Positions 41,660-51,711 of a DNA stretch of 64,000 nt are shown in pieces. This stretch comes from Synechococcus sp. BIOS-U3-1 (lineage in GTDB: Bacteria; Cyanobacteriota; Cyanobacteriia; PCC-6307; Cyanobiaceae), in NCBI RefSeq assembly GCF_014279975.1, contig NZ_CP047936.1, positions 186,001-250,000 of the forward strand, read 5' to 3'. How positions within the stretch are numbered: position 1 is the first letter of the stretch; each line of letters opens with the position of its first letter. The position numbers and the translations under genes were made by a program. Below the pieces are notes generated by a model, which was given only the letters and a program-made list of their open reading frames with translations, was not told where the DNA came from and searched no databases.

Positions 41660-41706
41660 ATGTAAGTTTTGACCGGCCTAATGAAGTTATGTCTGGAGAA
41701 TTAATG

Positions 41707-43023
41707 TCAACTATTATGCTTAAGCAGCGTACTACTTGCTAACGGCATGCCAAGAGCTAAGCCAATTATAACTTGTAAGGTATGGTTGTAAACGAAAAAG
41801 GTCGTACTAAAACTGCAGATTATTATAAAAACCCCCATTGTTATAATTGCTTCGCTCCAGGGTGCAACAGTGAGGGGCAAATAATTAAAAATTTTCTCTA
41901 CTTTGATGTAGCCAATAAGGCCTTTGACGTAGACACTGGAAAGTATCGTTAAAGCAAAGATGCCAAAGAGACCATGTAGGCCCATCACGTGTGCCAAGAC
42001 ATTGTGTGCATGACCCCTTGTTCTGCCTGGTTTGCTCCAAAAAATGCCTACCTTTTCATCTGTGCACCTTTGCATAATGAACTCCTTGTTATGACCAGAC
42101 CCGTAAATAAAACGATTGTTGCCAGAGAGCATTGAATTTGCCCAGCACAATGCAATATTTACGCGCCCTTTGTCGCTAGCTAGTGCTGGTAGGTCAGGTG
42201 TTGTTTTGATGACTGGGGATATTGCGACTGCGAGAACAATGCTTAAAATAGAGGCCATAAACGTTGATGCAAAAATAATTTTTGTTTTTGTCTGTAATTT
42301 CCTTATTTTGCCAGTATGAGACAACGCAATGCCAAGGATGATGCTTAAAATCGGAGCAATGATGGCCATCCTTGAGTCTGTTATGAGGCATAATACGAAG
42401 CCGCCCGCGGCGCCCAAATAGCTCATTATTTTTCCCTTTAAGCTGCTTGACATTCGTCCTGCGATAATTCCTGAGATTGCAAGAAACGAGAACACAGTCT
42501 CTTGTAAAAAAGATCTGAGTTCGTCGATATCTGAAAATGCTTGGACTATTGCGGTTGAATTGATGCCGAGTTGTTGGAAAAAATTAGTTGAGACGTCTAG
42601 TTGCTGTAGTCCAAAAAGTGCCAGTAAAGGTAGAGAAGTTGCCCCCATCCATTGTAAAAGTCGCTTCCACTGTTGAAGCGTCAAGCCTGCCGCTGCTGCT
42701 ATCCCTAGGCCAATCAAAAAGTATTGAGTTAGTCCATATTCGTCTTCAATTTTTAGAATTGTTCTGGTTTGGATTAATAGTAAGCCTAATAGCAAAGCAT
42801 ACAGAGTTGATTGATTTTTATTTGTTTGATTGCCATTTTGCCAAATCTTTGTCAGGAATGTGATGCTGATCCATATGATGGTCAGGCCTACGCCGAGTTC
42901 TTTCGTTGAATGTTCAATTTGTAAGATGATTCCTGCCGAGAGCAATGCATTGTGCGCTTGGGTATCGAGCAGCGCTTGTTGCGTTTGTGAAAAAAGGTAC
43001 TGAAGAGGAAGTTTGGGTTTCAC
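41707..43023 (-). CDS. O-antigen ligase / Wzy polymerase-like membrane protein
   Basis: A 438-residue protein with about 11-12 hydrophobic helices and one large polar loop near residues 290-350. That loop ends in GHAHNVLAHVMGLHGLFGI, matching the Wzy_C/WaaL signature (His-Asn followed by Leu and Gly-rich helix). Such proteins polymerise or ligate lipid-linked glycan on the periplasmic side. Whether this one is a ligase or a polymerase cannot be told by sequence alone. It is strongly AT-rich compared with uvrD, which is divergent 187 bases upstream, consistent with an accessory gene. Confidence 0.78.
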   Translation of the reverse strand: MKPKLPLQYLFSQTQQALLDTQAHNALLSAGIILQIEHSTKELGVGLTIIWISITFLTKIWQNGNQTNKNQSTLYALLLGLLLIQTRTILKIEDEYGLTQYFLIGLGIAAAAGLTLQQWKRLLQWMGATSLPLLALFGLQQLDVSTNFFQQLGINSTAIVQAFSDIDELRSFLQETVFSFLAISGIIAGRMSSSLKGKIMSYLGAAGGFVLCLITDSRMAIIAPILSIILGIALSHTGKIRKLQTKTKIIFASTFMASILSIVLAVAISPVIKTTPDLPALASDKGRVNIALCWANSMLSGNNRFIYGSGHNKEFIMQRCTDEKVGIFWSKPGRTRGHAHNVLAHVMGLHGLFGIFALTILSSVYVKGLIGYIKVEKIFNYLPLTVAPWSEAIITMGVFIIICSFSTTFFVYNHTLQVIIGLALGMPLASSTLLKHNS

Positions 43024-43210
43024 GGGGTCTTGCTTTCAACAAGGGATCATGTCTTTGGGATTAAGCCCATTAAGGTTGTGTCAGGCTTAAGTAATTGCAA
43101 AAATTGCCGATCTTGGTCCTTTACAAGTCTTCTTTCGCATCAGCTTAATTAGCAATGAACTTTAGCTAATTTGAATCGCAAAAATCATTTGCATTAGTTA
43201 GAATAACATA

Positions 43211-45604
43211 ATGAGTTTTTTAGCCGGCCTTAATGACGCCCAGCGCCGGGCAGTGGATCATCACGAGGGGCCGTTGTTGGTGGTGGCCGGTGCAGGCAGT
43301 GGCAAAACGCGGGCTCTGACCCATCGCATCGCTCATCTGATCGGTGAACACGGAGCTGATCCGTCTCAGATCCTTGCGGTGACCTTCACTAACAAGGCGG
43401 CTCGGGAGATGAAAGAGCGGTTGGAGTTGCTTCTTGCTCAGCGACTGGCGCAGAGTCAGTTCGGGCAGCCTTGGAGCACCCTGCCACCTGTGGAGCAGCG
43501 TCAGCTGCGCTCGCGTATTTACCGCGAGGTCACCAAGGAGCTGTGGATCGGCACCTTCCATGCCTTGTTCGCGCGCATGCTGCGCTACGACATCGACAAG
43601 TTCAAAGACAAAGAGGGACTCACCTGGACCAAGCAGTTCTCGATCTACGACGAGGCCGATGCTCAGAGCCTGGTGAAGGAGATCGTGACCCAAGAGCTGC
43701 AGCTCGATCCCAAGCGTTTTGAGCCTAAGAAGGTGCGCTGGGCGATTAGTAACGCCAAAAACCAGGGCTGGCTCCCGGAGCAGATGGAAGCCAACTCCGA
43801 GGGGCAGCGCGGCAAGCTCGCAGCGGATGTTTATCGCCGCTATCGCAAGGCCCTGGCTGCCAATAACGCTCTCGACTTTGATGATCTGCTGCTGCTTCCC
43901 GTGCAGCTGTTGCAGCAGAACGAGCAGGTTCGCAGTTACTGGCATCGCCGCTTCGCCCACGTGCTTGTGGATGAATATCAAGACACCAACCGCACTCAGT
44001 ACGACCTGATCAAGCTTCTTGTCACCGATGGCAAGGAACCCCAGGTTTACGACAACTGGTCAGGGCGTTCGGTGTTTGTGGTGGGGGATGCCGATCAGAG
44101 CATCTACAGCTTCCGTGCTGCCGATTTCACCATCCTGATGGGCTTTCAGGACGACTTCGGCGACCAGGCGCCGGACGATGCTACGCGCACCATGGTGAAG
44201 CTGGAGGAGAACTATCGCTCTACCGCAACGATCTTGGAGGCGGCCAATGCTCTGATTGCCAACAACAGCGAGCGCATCGACAAGGTGCTGCGTCCCACCC
44301 GTGGCGAAGGGGAGTTGATTTCACTCACCCGCTGCGATGACGAGATTGCCGAGGCCGAAGCTGTGGTGCATCGGCTTCGCATGATGGAAGCCGCCAATCC
44401 CGAGCTGAGCTGGGGTGACATGGCCTGTCTGTATCGCACCAATGCCCAGTCTCGAGCACTGGAGGAATCGCTGGTGCGTTGGCGGATCCCCTACGTGGTG
44501 GTGGGTGGTCTGCGCTTTTACGACCGCCGTGAGATCAAGGATGTGCTCGGCTATTTGCGCCTGATGATCAACCCGGCTGACACCGTCAGCCTGTTGCGGG
44601 TCATCAACGTCCCGAAGCGAGGCATCGGCAAAACCACGATTCAGCGGCTCACGGATGCGGCGAGTCAGCTGGGAATTCCGCTCTGGGATGTGGTGAGCGA
44701 CCCGGAAGCGGTGCGCTCCTTGGGAGGCCGCTCGGCTAAGGGGCTACTGCAGTTCTGTGAACTGATCAATGGGCTGCGCGAGCGCGTTCACAACACGGCG
44801 CCTTCGGAACTGATTCAGCAGGTGATGGAGCAAAGCGGCTACGTCAGTGAGCTGATCACCGAGGGCACCGATGAAGCCGAAGAGCGCCGGCGCAATCTGC
44901 AGGAGTTGGTCAATGCCGGCTTGCAGTATCAGGAAGAGAACGATGAAGGCGATCTCGAGGGTTTCCTGGCGTCAGCTGCCCTGGCCAGCGATGCTGATAG
45001 CAAAGACACTGCAGCCGATCGTGTCACATTGATGACGCTGCACAGCAGCAAGGGCCTGGAGTTTCCTGTGGTCTGCCTGGTGGGGATGGAGCAGGGGCTC
45101 TTCCCCAGTTATCGATCGCTGGATGATCCTGCCTCCTTAGAAGAGGAGCGACGCCTCTGTTATGTGGGCATTACCCGGGCCAAAGAACGGCTGTTCCTGT
45201 CCCATGCCAGCGAGCGCCGACTCTGGGGCGGAATGCGTGAACCGGCCGTGCCCAGTGTGTTTTTATCCGAACTACCGGAAGCTCTGGTGCAAGGCGAAAT
45301 CCCCCGCACCGGCGGAGCAGCAATCCGTCGTGAGCAACGTCTTGATCGGCTCACCCGTGTGGACCGCGACACTCCCAGTCCCAGTAGTGCGCCTGCCAAC
45401 GCTGTCCGTCGCCGTCAGGCTGGACCTGCTCCTGGAAAGAGCTGGAGTGTGGGAGACCGGGTGATGCACAGCAGCTTTGGAGAAGGTGAAGTCACGCACA
45501 CCTTCGGCAGTGGCGAGAAGGTTTCGATCGCGGTGAAATTTGCTGGCATGGGGCCCAAGATCCTCGATCCGCGTCTGGCGCCGATTGAAGCTCTCGACAG
45601 CTAA
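43211..45604 (+). CDS. pcrA: UvrD/PcrA-family superfamily 1 DNA helicase
   Basis: A 797-residue 3'-5' helicase for repair and replication restart. Walker A AGAGSGKT is at 26-33, motif II reads VDEYQDTNRTQ at about 253-263, followed by VVGDADQSIYSFRAAD (motif III), LEENYRS (IV), VTLMTLHSSKGLEF (V) and RRLCYVGITRAKERL (VI). The C-terminal 60 residues include the Tudor-like fold of PcrA (GDRVMHSSFGEGEV). UvrD and PcrA are hard to separate by eye; the symbol follows the common cyanobacterial naming. Its stop is 12 bases from that of the convergent selD fusion gene. Confidence 0.93.
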   Translation: MSFLAGLNDAQRRAVDHHEGPLLVVAGAGSGKTRALTHRIAHLIGEHGADPSQILAVTFTNKAAREMKERLELLLAQRLAQSQFGQPWSTLPPVEQRQLRSRIYREVTKELWIGTFHALFARMLRYDIDKFKDKEGLTWTKQFSIYDEADAQSLVKEIVTQELQLDPKRFEPKKVRWAISNAKNQGWLPEQMEANSEGQRGKLAADVYRRYRKALAANNALDFDDLLLLPVQLLQQNEQVRSYWHRRFAHVLVDEYQDTNRTQYDLIKLLVTDGKEPQVYDNWSGRSVFVVGDADQSIYSFRAADFTILMGFQDDFGDQAPDDATRTMVKLEENYRSTATILEAANALIANNSERIDKVLRPTRGEGELISLTRCDDEIAEAEAVVHRLRMMEAANPELSWGDMACLYRTNAQSRALEESLVRWRIPYVVVGGLRFYDRREIKDVLGYLRLMINPADTVSLLRVINVPKRGIGKTTIQRLTDAASQLGIPLWDVVSDPEAVRSLGGRSAKGLLQFCELINGLRERVHNTAPSELIQQVMEQSGYVSELITEGTDEAEERRRNLQELVNAGLQYQEENDEGDLEGFLASAALASDADSKDTAADRVTLMTLHSSKGLEFPVVCLVGMEQGLFPSYRSLDDPASLEEERRLCYVGITRAKERLFLSHASERRLWGGMREPAVPSVFLSELPEALVQGEIPRTGGAAIRREQRLDRLTRVDRDTPSPSSAPANAVRRRQAGPAPGKSWSVGDRVMHSSFGEGEVTHTFGSGEKVSIAVKFAGMGPKILDPRLAPIEALDS

Positions 45605-45616
45605 TGCAGCCATGAA

Positions 45617-47755
45617 TCAGCGCGATCGCACGCTGCCGATGTCTGTCCATGGGCTTTGCGGTTGAGTCGTTAGCTGCTGGGCGATATCTGCTTCAACGCT
45701 GATCAGCAGCGGTCCACAGGTCTGCGGATCCACTAGCAGCTCCAGCAGGGCTTGATGCTGCTTACTACCTGGATCGATTCCGGCCAACTGCAGATTCACG
45801 GATCCGTTGTCCAGCAATCTCCAGGCTCGTCGGTTAGCGGGGGCCAGGCTGCTGGCATAGCCCTTGGCCAGTAGCGAAAGAGCTCCTGGGAGTGCAGGGA
45901 TCTCGTGGCCGTTGAGCACCACGTTCAGGCCAGTATTACGCAGCATTTCGTCCAGATGCCCCAGCAACCCGAAGCCAGTGATGTCGGTCGCGGCATGAAT
46001 GGCATTTGGATGTTTGGTTTGCAGAGCTAGAAGCTCTTCCAGCAAGACGTGCTGGCTCCTGCCCATTTGTTCGAGGGCTAAATCCAAAGCTGGAGCTGGA
46101 GTTGCACCGGCCATGGCCGCGGCAAATAGCACTCCTGTTCCCAGCGGCCTGCTGAGCAGCAGTCTGTCTCCAGCCTGAAGCCCTGCTTTGGGCCAGAAGG
46201 CTTCAACGGTTTGGCCGCTGACGCTCAGCACTATCTGCACCGCTCGGCTGAGCGGCGGCTGGACCAGGCCATCGCGAGCCTCCAAGGTGTGACCACCAAT
46301 CAGCTGGGCGCCCTGGGGATCAAGGGCGGAGCGAATCCCGGCCAGCGTCTGGGCCAGCAGGGTTTCCTGAGCTGACTCACTGGCTTCGGGAAGGGTGACC
46401 ACGGCCTGGGCTGCTAGCACCCGCGCACCGCAGGCCCAGAGATCGGAGCAGGCATGCAGGGCCGTAACTCGTCCGTTCAGCCAGGCATCACTGACCAGGG
46501 CTGGAAAACCATCCACGCTTTGCAGCACAGGAGCGCTGCCCGCGGCGGTACCCAACGGCAGCACTGCGGCATCTTCCGGGTTTGTGCCAAGCGTTGCGAT
46601 GCCGGCCTGCTGCAGAGCACTCTCCAGGGGCCCAGCAGGAAGCTTGGCCGCACAGCCCCTGCAGGCCATTGTTTCGGCGCTGTCCATGGATCTTCTGTGC
46701 CGAAACATCGCCATAAAGCGCGCATCAATGATCGCTTTGAGGCGCCATAGCAGTGGATGAGGGCCGAGCAGAGCTGAGCCCCGTAGTGCCCAAGCTGTGG
46801 GTTGACCCTTGTTGAACCCGCCCAGCAGTTGCAGTGCCTGTCGCTGGGGTCGCCAGTTTCGTAAAGGTTGACCATTGCAAGCGGCTTCCAGGTTTCGGGC
46901 CAATGGTTTGGCGGCCCGTACGGCCCAAACTCCTGATGGGGAACGGGGTTGTGCATCGATCAGAGCGCAGTCGCCTGCGGCGAAGAGATTGGGCTGTCCG
47001 ATCACCTGAAGGCTTACTTCGGTGCGGATCCGACCGCTGTTTGGGCAGCAGGGCAGGCCGCTGGAGGTCAGCCGCTGGGGTGCTTGGCTGCCAGTGCAAA
47101 GCAGCCCTGCAGCGGTTTCAAGCTGATTGGTTGGATCTAGGTTGCGCGTTTCAATGAGCTGGATGGATGCTTCTAGCAGCGCCCGTTTCAGCACTGGTTT
47201 CAGCTTTGCCGGGTGGATGCGCAGTAGAAGAGGACGCCTTGGCCATCGCTGCCTCAGAGCTAAGACTGTCTCCACTGCAGCCAGGCCGCTGCCGACCACC
47301 TGAAAAGGCGAGCTTGCATTAGCCGGCTTGCCCATCTGTTCGTCCTGGTCGGCCAGAAAGGCCAGTGCTGGTTCCAGCGGTTTGATTGGCACTAGTCCTG
47401 GAGTTGGCGCTGGGCTGCTTGACGTCACGGCGCCCAGGTTGAGGCTGAGGTGCTCGTAGGGGAGTGCCGGGCGTTGATTCAGTTGCAGTTGCTGGTTTTG
47501 GAGATCCAGACCGGTGATCTCGGCCACCACCAGCGCCACGCCGGCCTGATCGGCCAAGTCGCGCAGGTCGACTGCCACCTCGTCGCGTTGATAGACCCCT
47601 GCAATCAGCCCAGGCACCATGCCTGAATACAAAGCGGTGCTCGTGCGGCTCACCAGCGTGATTAGTTGATTGGGGCGCTTGCTGGGCTTCATGGCCCAGC
47701 GCCGCAAGACCAGTGCGTGACTGTGCCCACCACCAGCCAGCACAAGACCGCTCAT
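45617..47755 (-). CDS. selD: Selenide, water dikinase fused to NADH-dehydrogenase-like flavoprotein domain
   Basis: A 712-residue fusion. Residues about 1-350 form a pyridine-nucleotide/FAD oxidoreductase domain of NDH-2 type (VLAGGGHSHALVLRRW at the start, then GSGLAAVETVLALRQ and LFAAGDCALID). Residues about 360-712 are selenophosphate synthetase: CRGCAAKLP with the catalytic Cys, VSDAWLNGRVTALHACSDLWACGA, then IGGHTLEARDGL and ATDITGFGLLGHLDEML. It produces selenophosphate from selenide and ATP. The fusion is known in cyanobacteria and some algae. In this lineage it most likely feeds 2-selenouridine in tRNA; a selU gene is not in the window. It overlaps galE by four bases. Confidence 0.93.
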   Translation of the reverse strand: MSGLVLAGGGHSHALVLRRWAMKPSKRPNQLITLVSRTSTALYSGMVPGLIAGVYQRDEVAVDLRDLADQAGVALVVAEITGLDLQNQQLQLNQRPALPYEHLSLNLGAVTSSSPAPTPGLVPIKPLEPALAFLADQDEQMGKPANASSPFQVVGSGLAAVETVLALRQRWPRRPLLLRIHPAKLKPVLKRALLEASIQLIETRNLDPTNQLETAAGLLCTGSQAPQRLTSSGLPCCPNSGRIRTEVSLQVIGQPNLFAAGDCALIDAQPRSPSGVWAVRAAKPLARNLEAACNGQPLRNWRPQRQALQLLGGFNKGQPTAWALRGSALLGPHPLLWRLKAIIDARFMAMFRHRRSMDSAETMACRGCAAKLPAGPLESALQQAGIATLGTNPEDAAVLPLGTAAGSAPVLQSVDGFPALVSDAWLNGRVTALHACSDLWACGARVLAAQAVVTLPEASESAQETLLAQTLAGIRSALDPQGAQLIGGHTLEARDGLVQPPLSRAVQIVLSVSGQTVEAFWPKAGLQAGDRLLLSRPLGTGVLFAAAMAGATPAPALDLALEQMGRSQHVLLEELLALQTKHPNAIHAATDITGFGLLGHLDEMLRNTGLNVVLNGHEIPALPGALSLLAKGYASSLAPANRRAWRLLDNGSVNLQLAGIDPGSKQHQALLELLVDPQTCGPLLISVEADIAQQLTTQPQSPWTDIGSVRSR

Positions 47756-48822
47756 TCTTGATCGCTGTAGCCCGTTGGATTGGCCGACTGCCAGGCCCAG
47801 CCGTCACGGCAGATCTCGTCTAGGCCGCTCTGCGTTTGCCAACCAAGCCGTTGAAAAGCCATTGCGGGATCGGCAACAGTGATGGCTGCATCTCCATTGC
47901 GTCGAGCCACCACGTCGTAGGGCACTGGGCGACCGCTAGCGCGTTCAAAGGCACGGACCACCTCCAGCACAGAGGCACCCTGGCCACTGCCCAGATTGAG
48001 GGTGAGCAGTTGTGCTGGTTCAGCGAGCATGCAGTCGAGAGCAGCTCGGTGGCCTTCCGCCAGATCCATCACGTGGATGTAATCACGAACACCGGTGCCA
48101 TCGCTGGTGGGCCAGTCGCCTCCGAACACCTGGAGAGATTTGCGCCTGCCAACGGCCACCTGACTCACGAAGGGGAACAGGTTGTTGGGGGTACCCAGTG
48201 GATCTTCTCCGATCTTGCCGCTGGGATGCGCTCCCACGGGATTGAAATAACGCAGGCAGGCAATGCGCCATTGGTTGGGAGCACTGGAGGCTAGATCGTG
48301 TAAGAGCTGTTCAACCGCTGCTTTGGAGTGGCCGTAGGGGTTGATCGGCTGAATGGGCGCTGATTCTGGGATCGGTTCGTCTTTTGGGTAGCCATAGAGC
48401 GTTGCGCTGCTGCTGAACACCAAGGTGCGGCAGCCATGGGTGTTCATGGCTGCCAGCAGACAGCGGCTGCCAGTCAGATTCACGTCCCAATAACGCAGCG
48501 GTTCACGCACCGATTCACCAACGGCTTTCAGCCCGGCGAAATGAATGACCGCTTCGATCGGCTTGCCAGCGTTGCGGGCATCGATGAACACCTTCTCCAG
48601 GCAAGTGATGTCACGGATGTCGCCTTGGATGAGCTGCAAGCGTTCTTTGCTTCTCTCTCCAGAAGCCTGTAGCCCGGCCAGTGCTACCACTCTTTCAAGA
48701 GCCACCGGTGAGCTGTTGCTGTAGTCATCCAGAACGATTAGGTCGTGCCCTTCTTGCAACAGCACCAGACAGGTGTGGCTGCCGATGAAGCCTGCGCCTC
48801 CTGTGATCAACAGCTGTGACAT
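47752..48822 (-). CDS. galE: UDP-glucose 4-epimerase
   Basis: A 356-residue extended short-chain dehydrogenase. The NAD-binding TGGAGFIGSHT starts at residue 7, the catalytic region is SSSATLYGYP with NPYGHSKAAVE (Tyr-xxx-Lys), and CLRYFNPVGAHPSGKIGEDP is GalE-specific. It interconverts UDP-glucose and UDP-galactose, supplying galactose for the surface glycans encoded nearby. It is upstream of selD with a four-base overlap, an unexpected pairing, and divergent from hisS with a 76-base gap. Confidence 0.95.
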   Translation of the reverse strand: MSQLLITGGAGFIGSHTCLVLLQEGHDLIVLDDYSNSSPVALERVVALAGLQASGERSKERLQLIQGDIRDITCLEKVFIDARNAGKPIEAVIHFAGLKAVGESVREPLRYWDVNLTGSRCLLAAMNTHGCRTLVFSSSATLYGYPKDEPIPESAPIQPINPYGHSKAAVEQLLHDLASSAPNQWRIACLRYFNPVGAHPSGKIGEDPLGTPNNLFPFVSQVAVGRRKSLQVFGGDWPTSDGTGVRDYIHVMDLAEGHRAALDCMLAEPAQLLTLNLGSGQGASVLEVVRAFERASGRPVPYDVVARRNGDAAITVADPAMAFQRLGWQTQSGLDEICRDGWAWQSANPTGYSDQE

Positions 48823-48898
48823 TGGCTAGAACCTATGGCAAAAATTTTCGCATGAGCGATAACTGAGGGGCAGACTGATCAGTGGTTTCGAGGATTTC

Positions 48899-50188
48899 GT
48901 GACTCAGCTGCAGAGCCTGCGCGGCATGGTGGATCTAATGCCTGCCCAAACTCATCGCTGGCAGGCGGTGGAAGCAATAGCTAGGGCGCATTTTGGACGT
49001 TCTGGGTTTAAGGAGATCCGCACGCCGATCCTTGAGGTCACAGAATTGTTCGCCAGAGGGATTGGCGAGGCCACCGATGTGGTGGGCAAGGAGATGTATA
49101 GCTTCCAGGATCGAGGGGATCGTTCCTGCACGCTCCGACCTGAAGGAACAGCCTCTGTGGTTCGTGCCGCCGTTCAGCATGGTCTTCTCAGCCAAGGCGC
49201 CCAGAAGCTTTGGTACGGCGGTCCGATGTTCCGGTATGAACGGCCTCAGGCGGGTCGCCAGCGCCAGTTTCATCAAATCGGTGTTGAGTGGCTGGGTGTC
49301 AGTTCTGCTCGTAGCGACGCGGAGGTGATTGTTTTGGCCTGGGATTTGTTGGCATCTCTCGGGCTCTGTGGCCTTGACCTGCAGATCAATAGTCTCGGAA
49401 CACCAGAAGATCGTCAGAGCTATCGCGATCAGTTGGTTGCCTGGCTCGAAGCTCGGTCCGACCATCTGGATGCTGATTCGCAGCAACGACTTACCACCAA
49501 CCCTTTGCGCATCCTCGACAGCAAGAACTCGCAGACCCAGGAGTTGCTTTCAGACGCGCCCACGCTTCTTGATGCTCTCTGTGCTGACAGTGCTCAGCGG
49601 TTTGAAGCGGTGCAGAGTTTTCTTGTTGCCATGGGAATTCCCTTCTCGATTAATGAACGTCTCGTGCGTGGACTCGATTACTACGGTCATACCGCTTTTG
49701 AGATCACCAGTAATCAGCTCGGCGCTCAAGCCACTGTCTGTGGTGGAGGTCGCTACGACGGTCTGGTTCAACAGCTTGGAGGTCCGGTCACGTCAGCTAT
49801 TGGCTGGGCTCTCGGCATGGAGCGTCTGTTGTTAGTGCTCGAGGCCGCGGCGTCAGCGGATCCAGATGGGGTGGCGTCACGGCTCACGACCAGCAATGTT
49901 CCGGATTTTTACCTCGTCAACCGCGGCGAAAAAGCTGAAGCGTCCGCTTTGGTGCTGGCGCGCAAGTTGCGAGACGCAGGATTTTCTGTAGAGATTGATG
50001 ACTCTGGGGCGGCCTTTGGCAAGCAGTTCAAGCGCGCCGATCGCAGTGGTGCTGCCTGGGCTGTCGTGATCGGTGATCAGGAGGCGGAGGTTAGTCAATT
50101 TTTAATCAAGCCCCTTCATGCTGAGGGTGATGAGCATCGTCTTGCTCTCGAAGACTTTCAGGATGTTGTCGGCATTTTGCAGGGTTAA
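48899..50188 (+). CDS. hisS: Histidyl-tRNA synthetase
   Basis: A 429-residue class II aminoacyl-tRNA synthetase. Motif 2 reads [21 protein letters not shown], the His-specific [13 protein letters not shown] is present, and motif 3 is [12 protein letters not shown]. The C-terminal anticodon-binding domain is complete to residue 429. It charges tRNA-His. The start is GTG at 48899, preceded by GAGG. The gene is divergent from galE and stands outside the surface-polysaccharide block that begins 244 bases further on. Confidence 0.96.
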   Translation: MTQLQSLRGMVDLMPAQTHRWQAVEAIARAHFGRSGFKEIRTPILEVTELFARGIGEATDVVGKEMYSFQDRGDRSCTLRPEGTASVVRAAVQHGLLSQGAQKLWYGGPMFRYERPQAGRQRQFHQIGVEWLGVSSARSDAEVIVLAWDLLASLGLCGLDLQINSLGTPEDRQSYRDQLVAWLEARSDHLDADSQQRLTTNPLRILDSKNSQTQELLSDAPTLLDALCADSAQRFEAVQSFLVAMGIPFSINERLVRGLDYYGHTAFEITSNQLGAQATVCGGGRYDGLVQQLGGPVTSAIGWALGMERLLLVLEAAASADPDGVASRLTTSNVPDFYLVNRGEKAEASALVLARKLRDAGFSVEIDDSGAAFGKQFKRADRSGAAWAVVIGDQEAEVSQFLIKPLHAEGDEHRLALEDFQDVVGILQG

Positions 50189-50432
50189 AATTGGGATTTA
50201 TTCAACATTTTTTAGCTTTGGAATGTCTTTGCGAGATTGACGTTGCTCCATAAGAAGTATGCCTATTTTCCCGCTCGATTTCTCGATGTTTATAGAGCTG
50301 ATCGTCTCTCCCAGGTTGCTCGATCGTTAATTATCAAGAATTGGTTGTGTTGTCTGGTTGCTTTATGTCATGGGTCCCTATTTAGCCGTTGTTGGTGATG
50401 TCGATAGTTCGCGAGCCGATTGCTAATTGTGG

Positions 50433-51410
50433 TCATCGCTTTAGCAGGTCTATTATTACTCGTAATGGTTTGGTGAGTCGCCATGATCTGCTCTTCAAAA
50501 CCATCTGAAGATTGAATCGCTCTTGCTTTAGTTCGGCTTGGAAGTCTTCATGCTGTCGTTCAAGTTGCTTTAGCCGCGCCTTGAGCTGGTTGTGCTCATC
50601 AAAAAGACGCAGTTGTCGCTGATCAAGTTGCTGTTGTTGCTGATCAAGTTGCTGTTGTTGCTGATCAAACCGATGGCATAGATCATTGAGAGTGGTTCCG
50701 CCAAATGCCTTTGCGCTGCTCTTTAAGGTCTCGCTCAGATGGGGAACCCCACCCTTGATTGCTACCACTGCATAGTCGGGACTGACGCCTTGAAGGACAT
50801 CACGAAGAAGGATTGATTTGCGTTGCGATAAGTCTTGATCATGTTGCAATCGCAGGATATGAGCATCTTGAAAGCTGCCATGTTGAACTAAGAATTGAAG
50901 TAGTTGTGCCGGTAGCGGGCGTTTGTGGGAGGGATCTAGGTAAAAAGTGTTGCTCCCAACGCATAAATTGTCAGGATTTGGGGTCTCCAATATTAAATGG
51001 CCGCCTGGAATCAGCACCCTGTGGGCTTCTTGGATGAGGTGCCTTAGCTCTTCGTTGGGAAGATGTTCTGCTAGGTGAAATGCTGTAATGAGTGTTTGGC
51101 TGTTCTCCTCTAGCGCTCTTAATTCATCCAATGCGTTGTTGCAGCTTGCCTTAAGTCCGCGCTTGTGACAGCTCTCCAGTTGTGCACTATCAAGATCGAT
51201 TCCTCGTGCTGAGGCTCCCTGAGCCTCAAGCAGTTCGAGCCATTCACCCCTGCCACAGCCCAGATCGAGAGCAGAAAAAGTCTGGACATGCTCCCTTAGT
51301 GGTTCAAGCAACGGCAGATAGCACTTAAGGCGTTGATAAATTATGCTTCTCGGGCCTCGAAACCTCGCTTCAAAATCTGCGTAAAAGCGATTATTTTTTT
51401 CTGAGTTCAT
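50433..51410 (-). CDS. SAM-dependent methyltransferase with C-terminal coiled coil (WbdD-like layout)
   Basis: A 325-residue protein. Residues about 1-215 form a class I methyltransferase (motif I LDLGCGRGEW at 49-58, acidic GIDLD following, AEHLPNEEL and LIPGGHLILETPNPDN). Residues about 240-310 are a coiled coil with Gln-rich heptads (LDQQQQQLDQQQQQLDQ). The tail SRSWRLTKPLR is a motif often found at the ends of glycan-assembly proteins. This domain order recalls WbdD-type chain terminators, which cap O-antigen and use a coiled coil as a ruler, though no kinase domain is present. It is divergent from the Wzt-like gene. Role as terminator is inference. Confidence 0.83.
   Translation of the reverse strand: MNSEKNNRFYADFEARFRGPRSIIYQRLKCYLPLLEPLREHVQTFSALDLGCGRGEWLELLEAQGASARGIDLDSAQLESCHKRGLKASCNNALDELRALEENSQTLITAFHLAEHLPNEELRHLIQEAHRVLIPGGHLILETPNPDNLCVGSNTFYLDPSHKRPLPAQLLQFLVQHGSFQDAHILRLQHDQDLSQRKSILLRDVLQGVSPDYAVVAIKGGVPHLSETLKSSAKAFGGTTLNDLCHRFDQQQQQLDQQQQQLDQRQLRLFDEHNQLKARLKQLERQHEDFQAELKQERFNLQMVLKSRSWRLTKPLRVIIDLLKR
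50620..50668 (-). repeat. 21-base tandem repeat inside the coiled-coil coding region
   Basis: Unit TGATCAAGTTGCTGTTGTTGC (plus strand) appears at 50620-50640 and 50641-50661 and continues for a few bases. Each unit codes one heptad of the coiled coil. In-frame gain or loss of units would change coil length without a frameshift. Confidence 0.8.
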
Positions 51411-51711
51411 TTGCTTTGTGAGTTCCTCAAAACTTTGACACGATTACGCTTGTTAAGTGACCCCTCTGGATTTGAAGTTTTTGTTTGCGGGGTGTTTTGG
51501 CACTTGCTTTTCAGCGTTTAGGTTTGATACCAACCACTCTGAAGTGTCATCTACCATGGGAGTTGACTCTTGTTGGTCATGAGCTGAGTTACCCTTGCAC
51601 TCTTTGGCTGATCCCTTGCCAGGTTTGGCCTTGGAGTTGGATCTTGTTTTTCTCAAACCTCGTCAGGTTTAGCTGACCTGATTTGGATAGGCGTGGATGT
51701 TGAGGTAGCCG
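51411..51711. other. Divergent intergenic region between methyltransferase and Wzt genes
   Basis: A 301-base gap. I checked it for a missing ABC-2 permease (Wzm) fragment and found none: all frames are short and not hydrophobic enough. Two opposing 60-codon frames are probably chance. It should contain both promoters; none is clear by eye. Confidence 0.45.

Noticed and set aside
51453-51676. Two opposing frames in the methyltransferase-Wzt gap, considered as a remnant permease
   Set aside because: Too short and without the multiple helices of Wzm; the opposing frames overlap each other.
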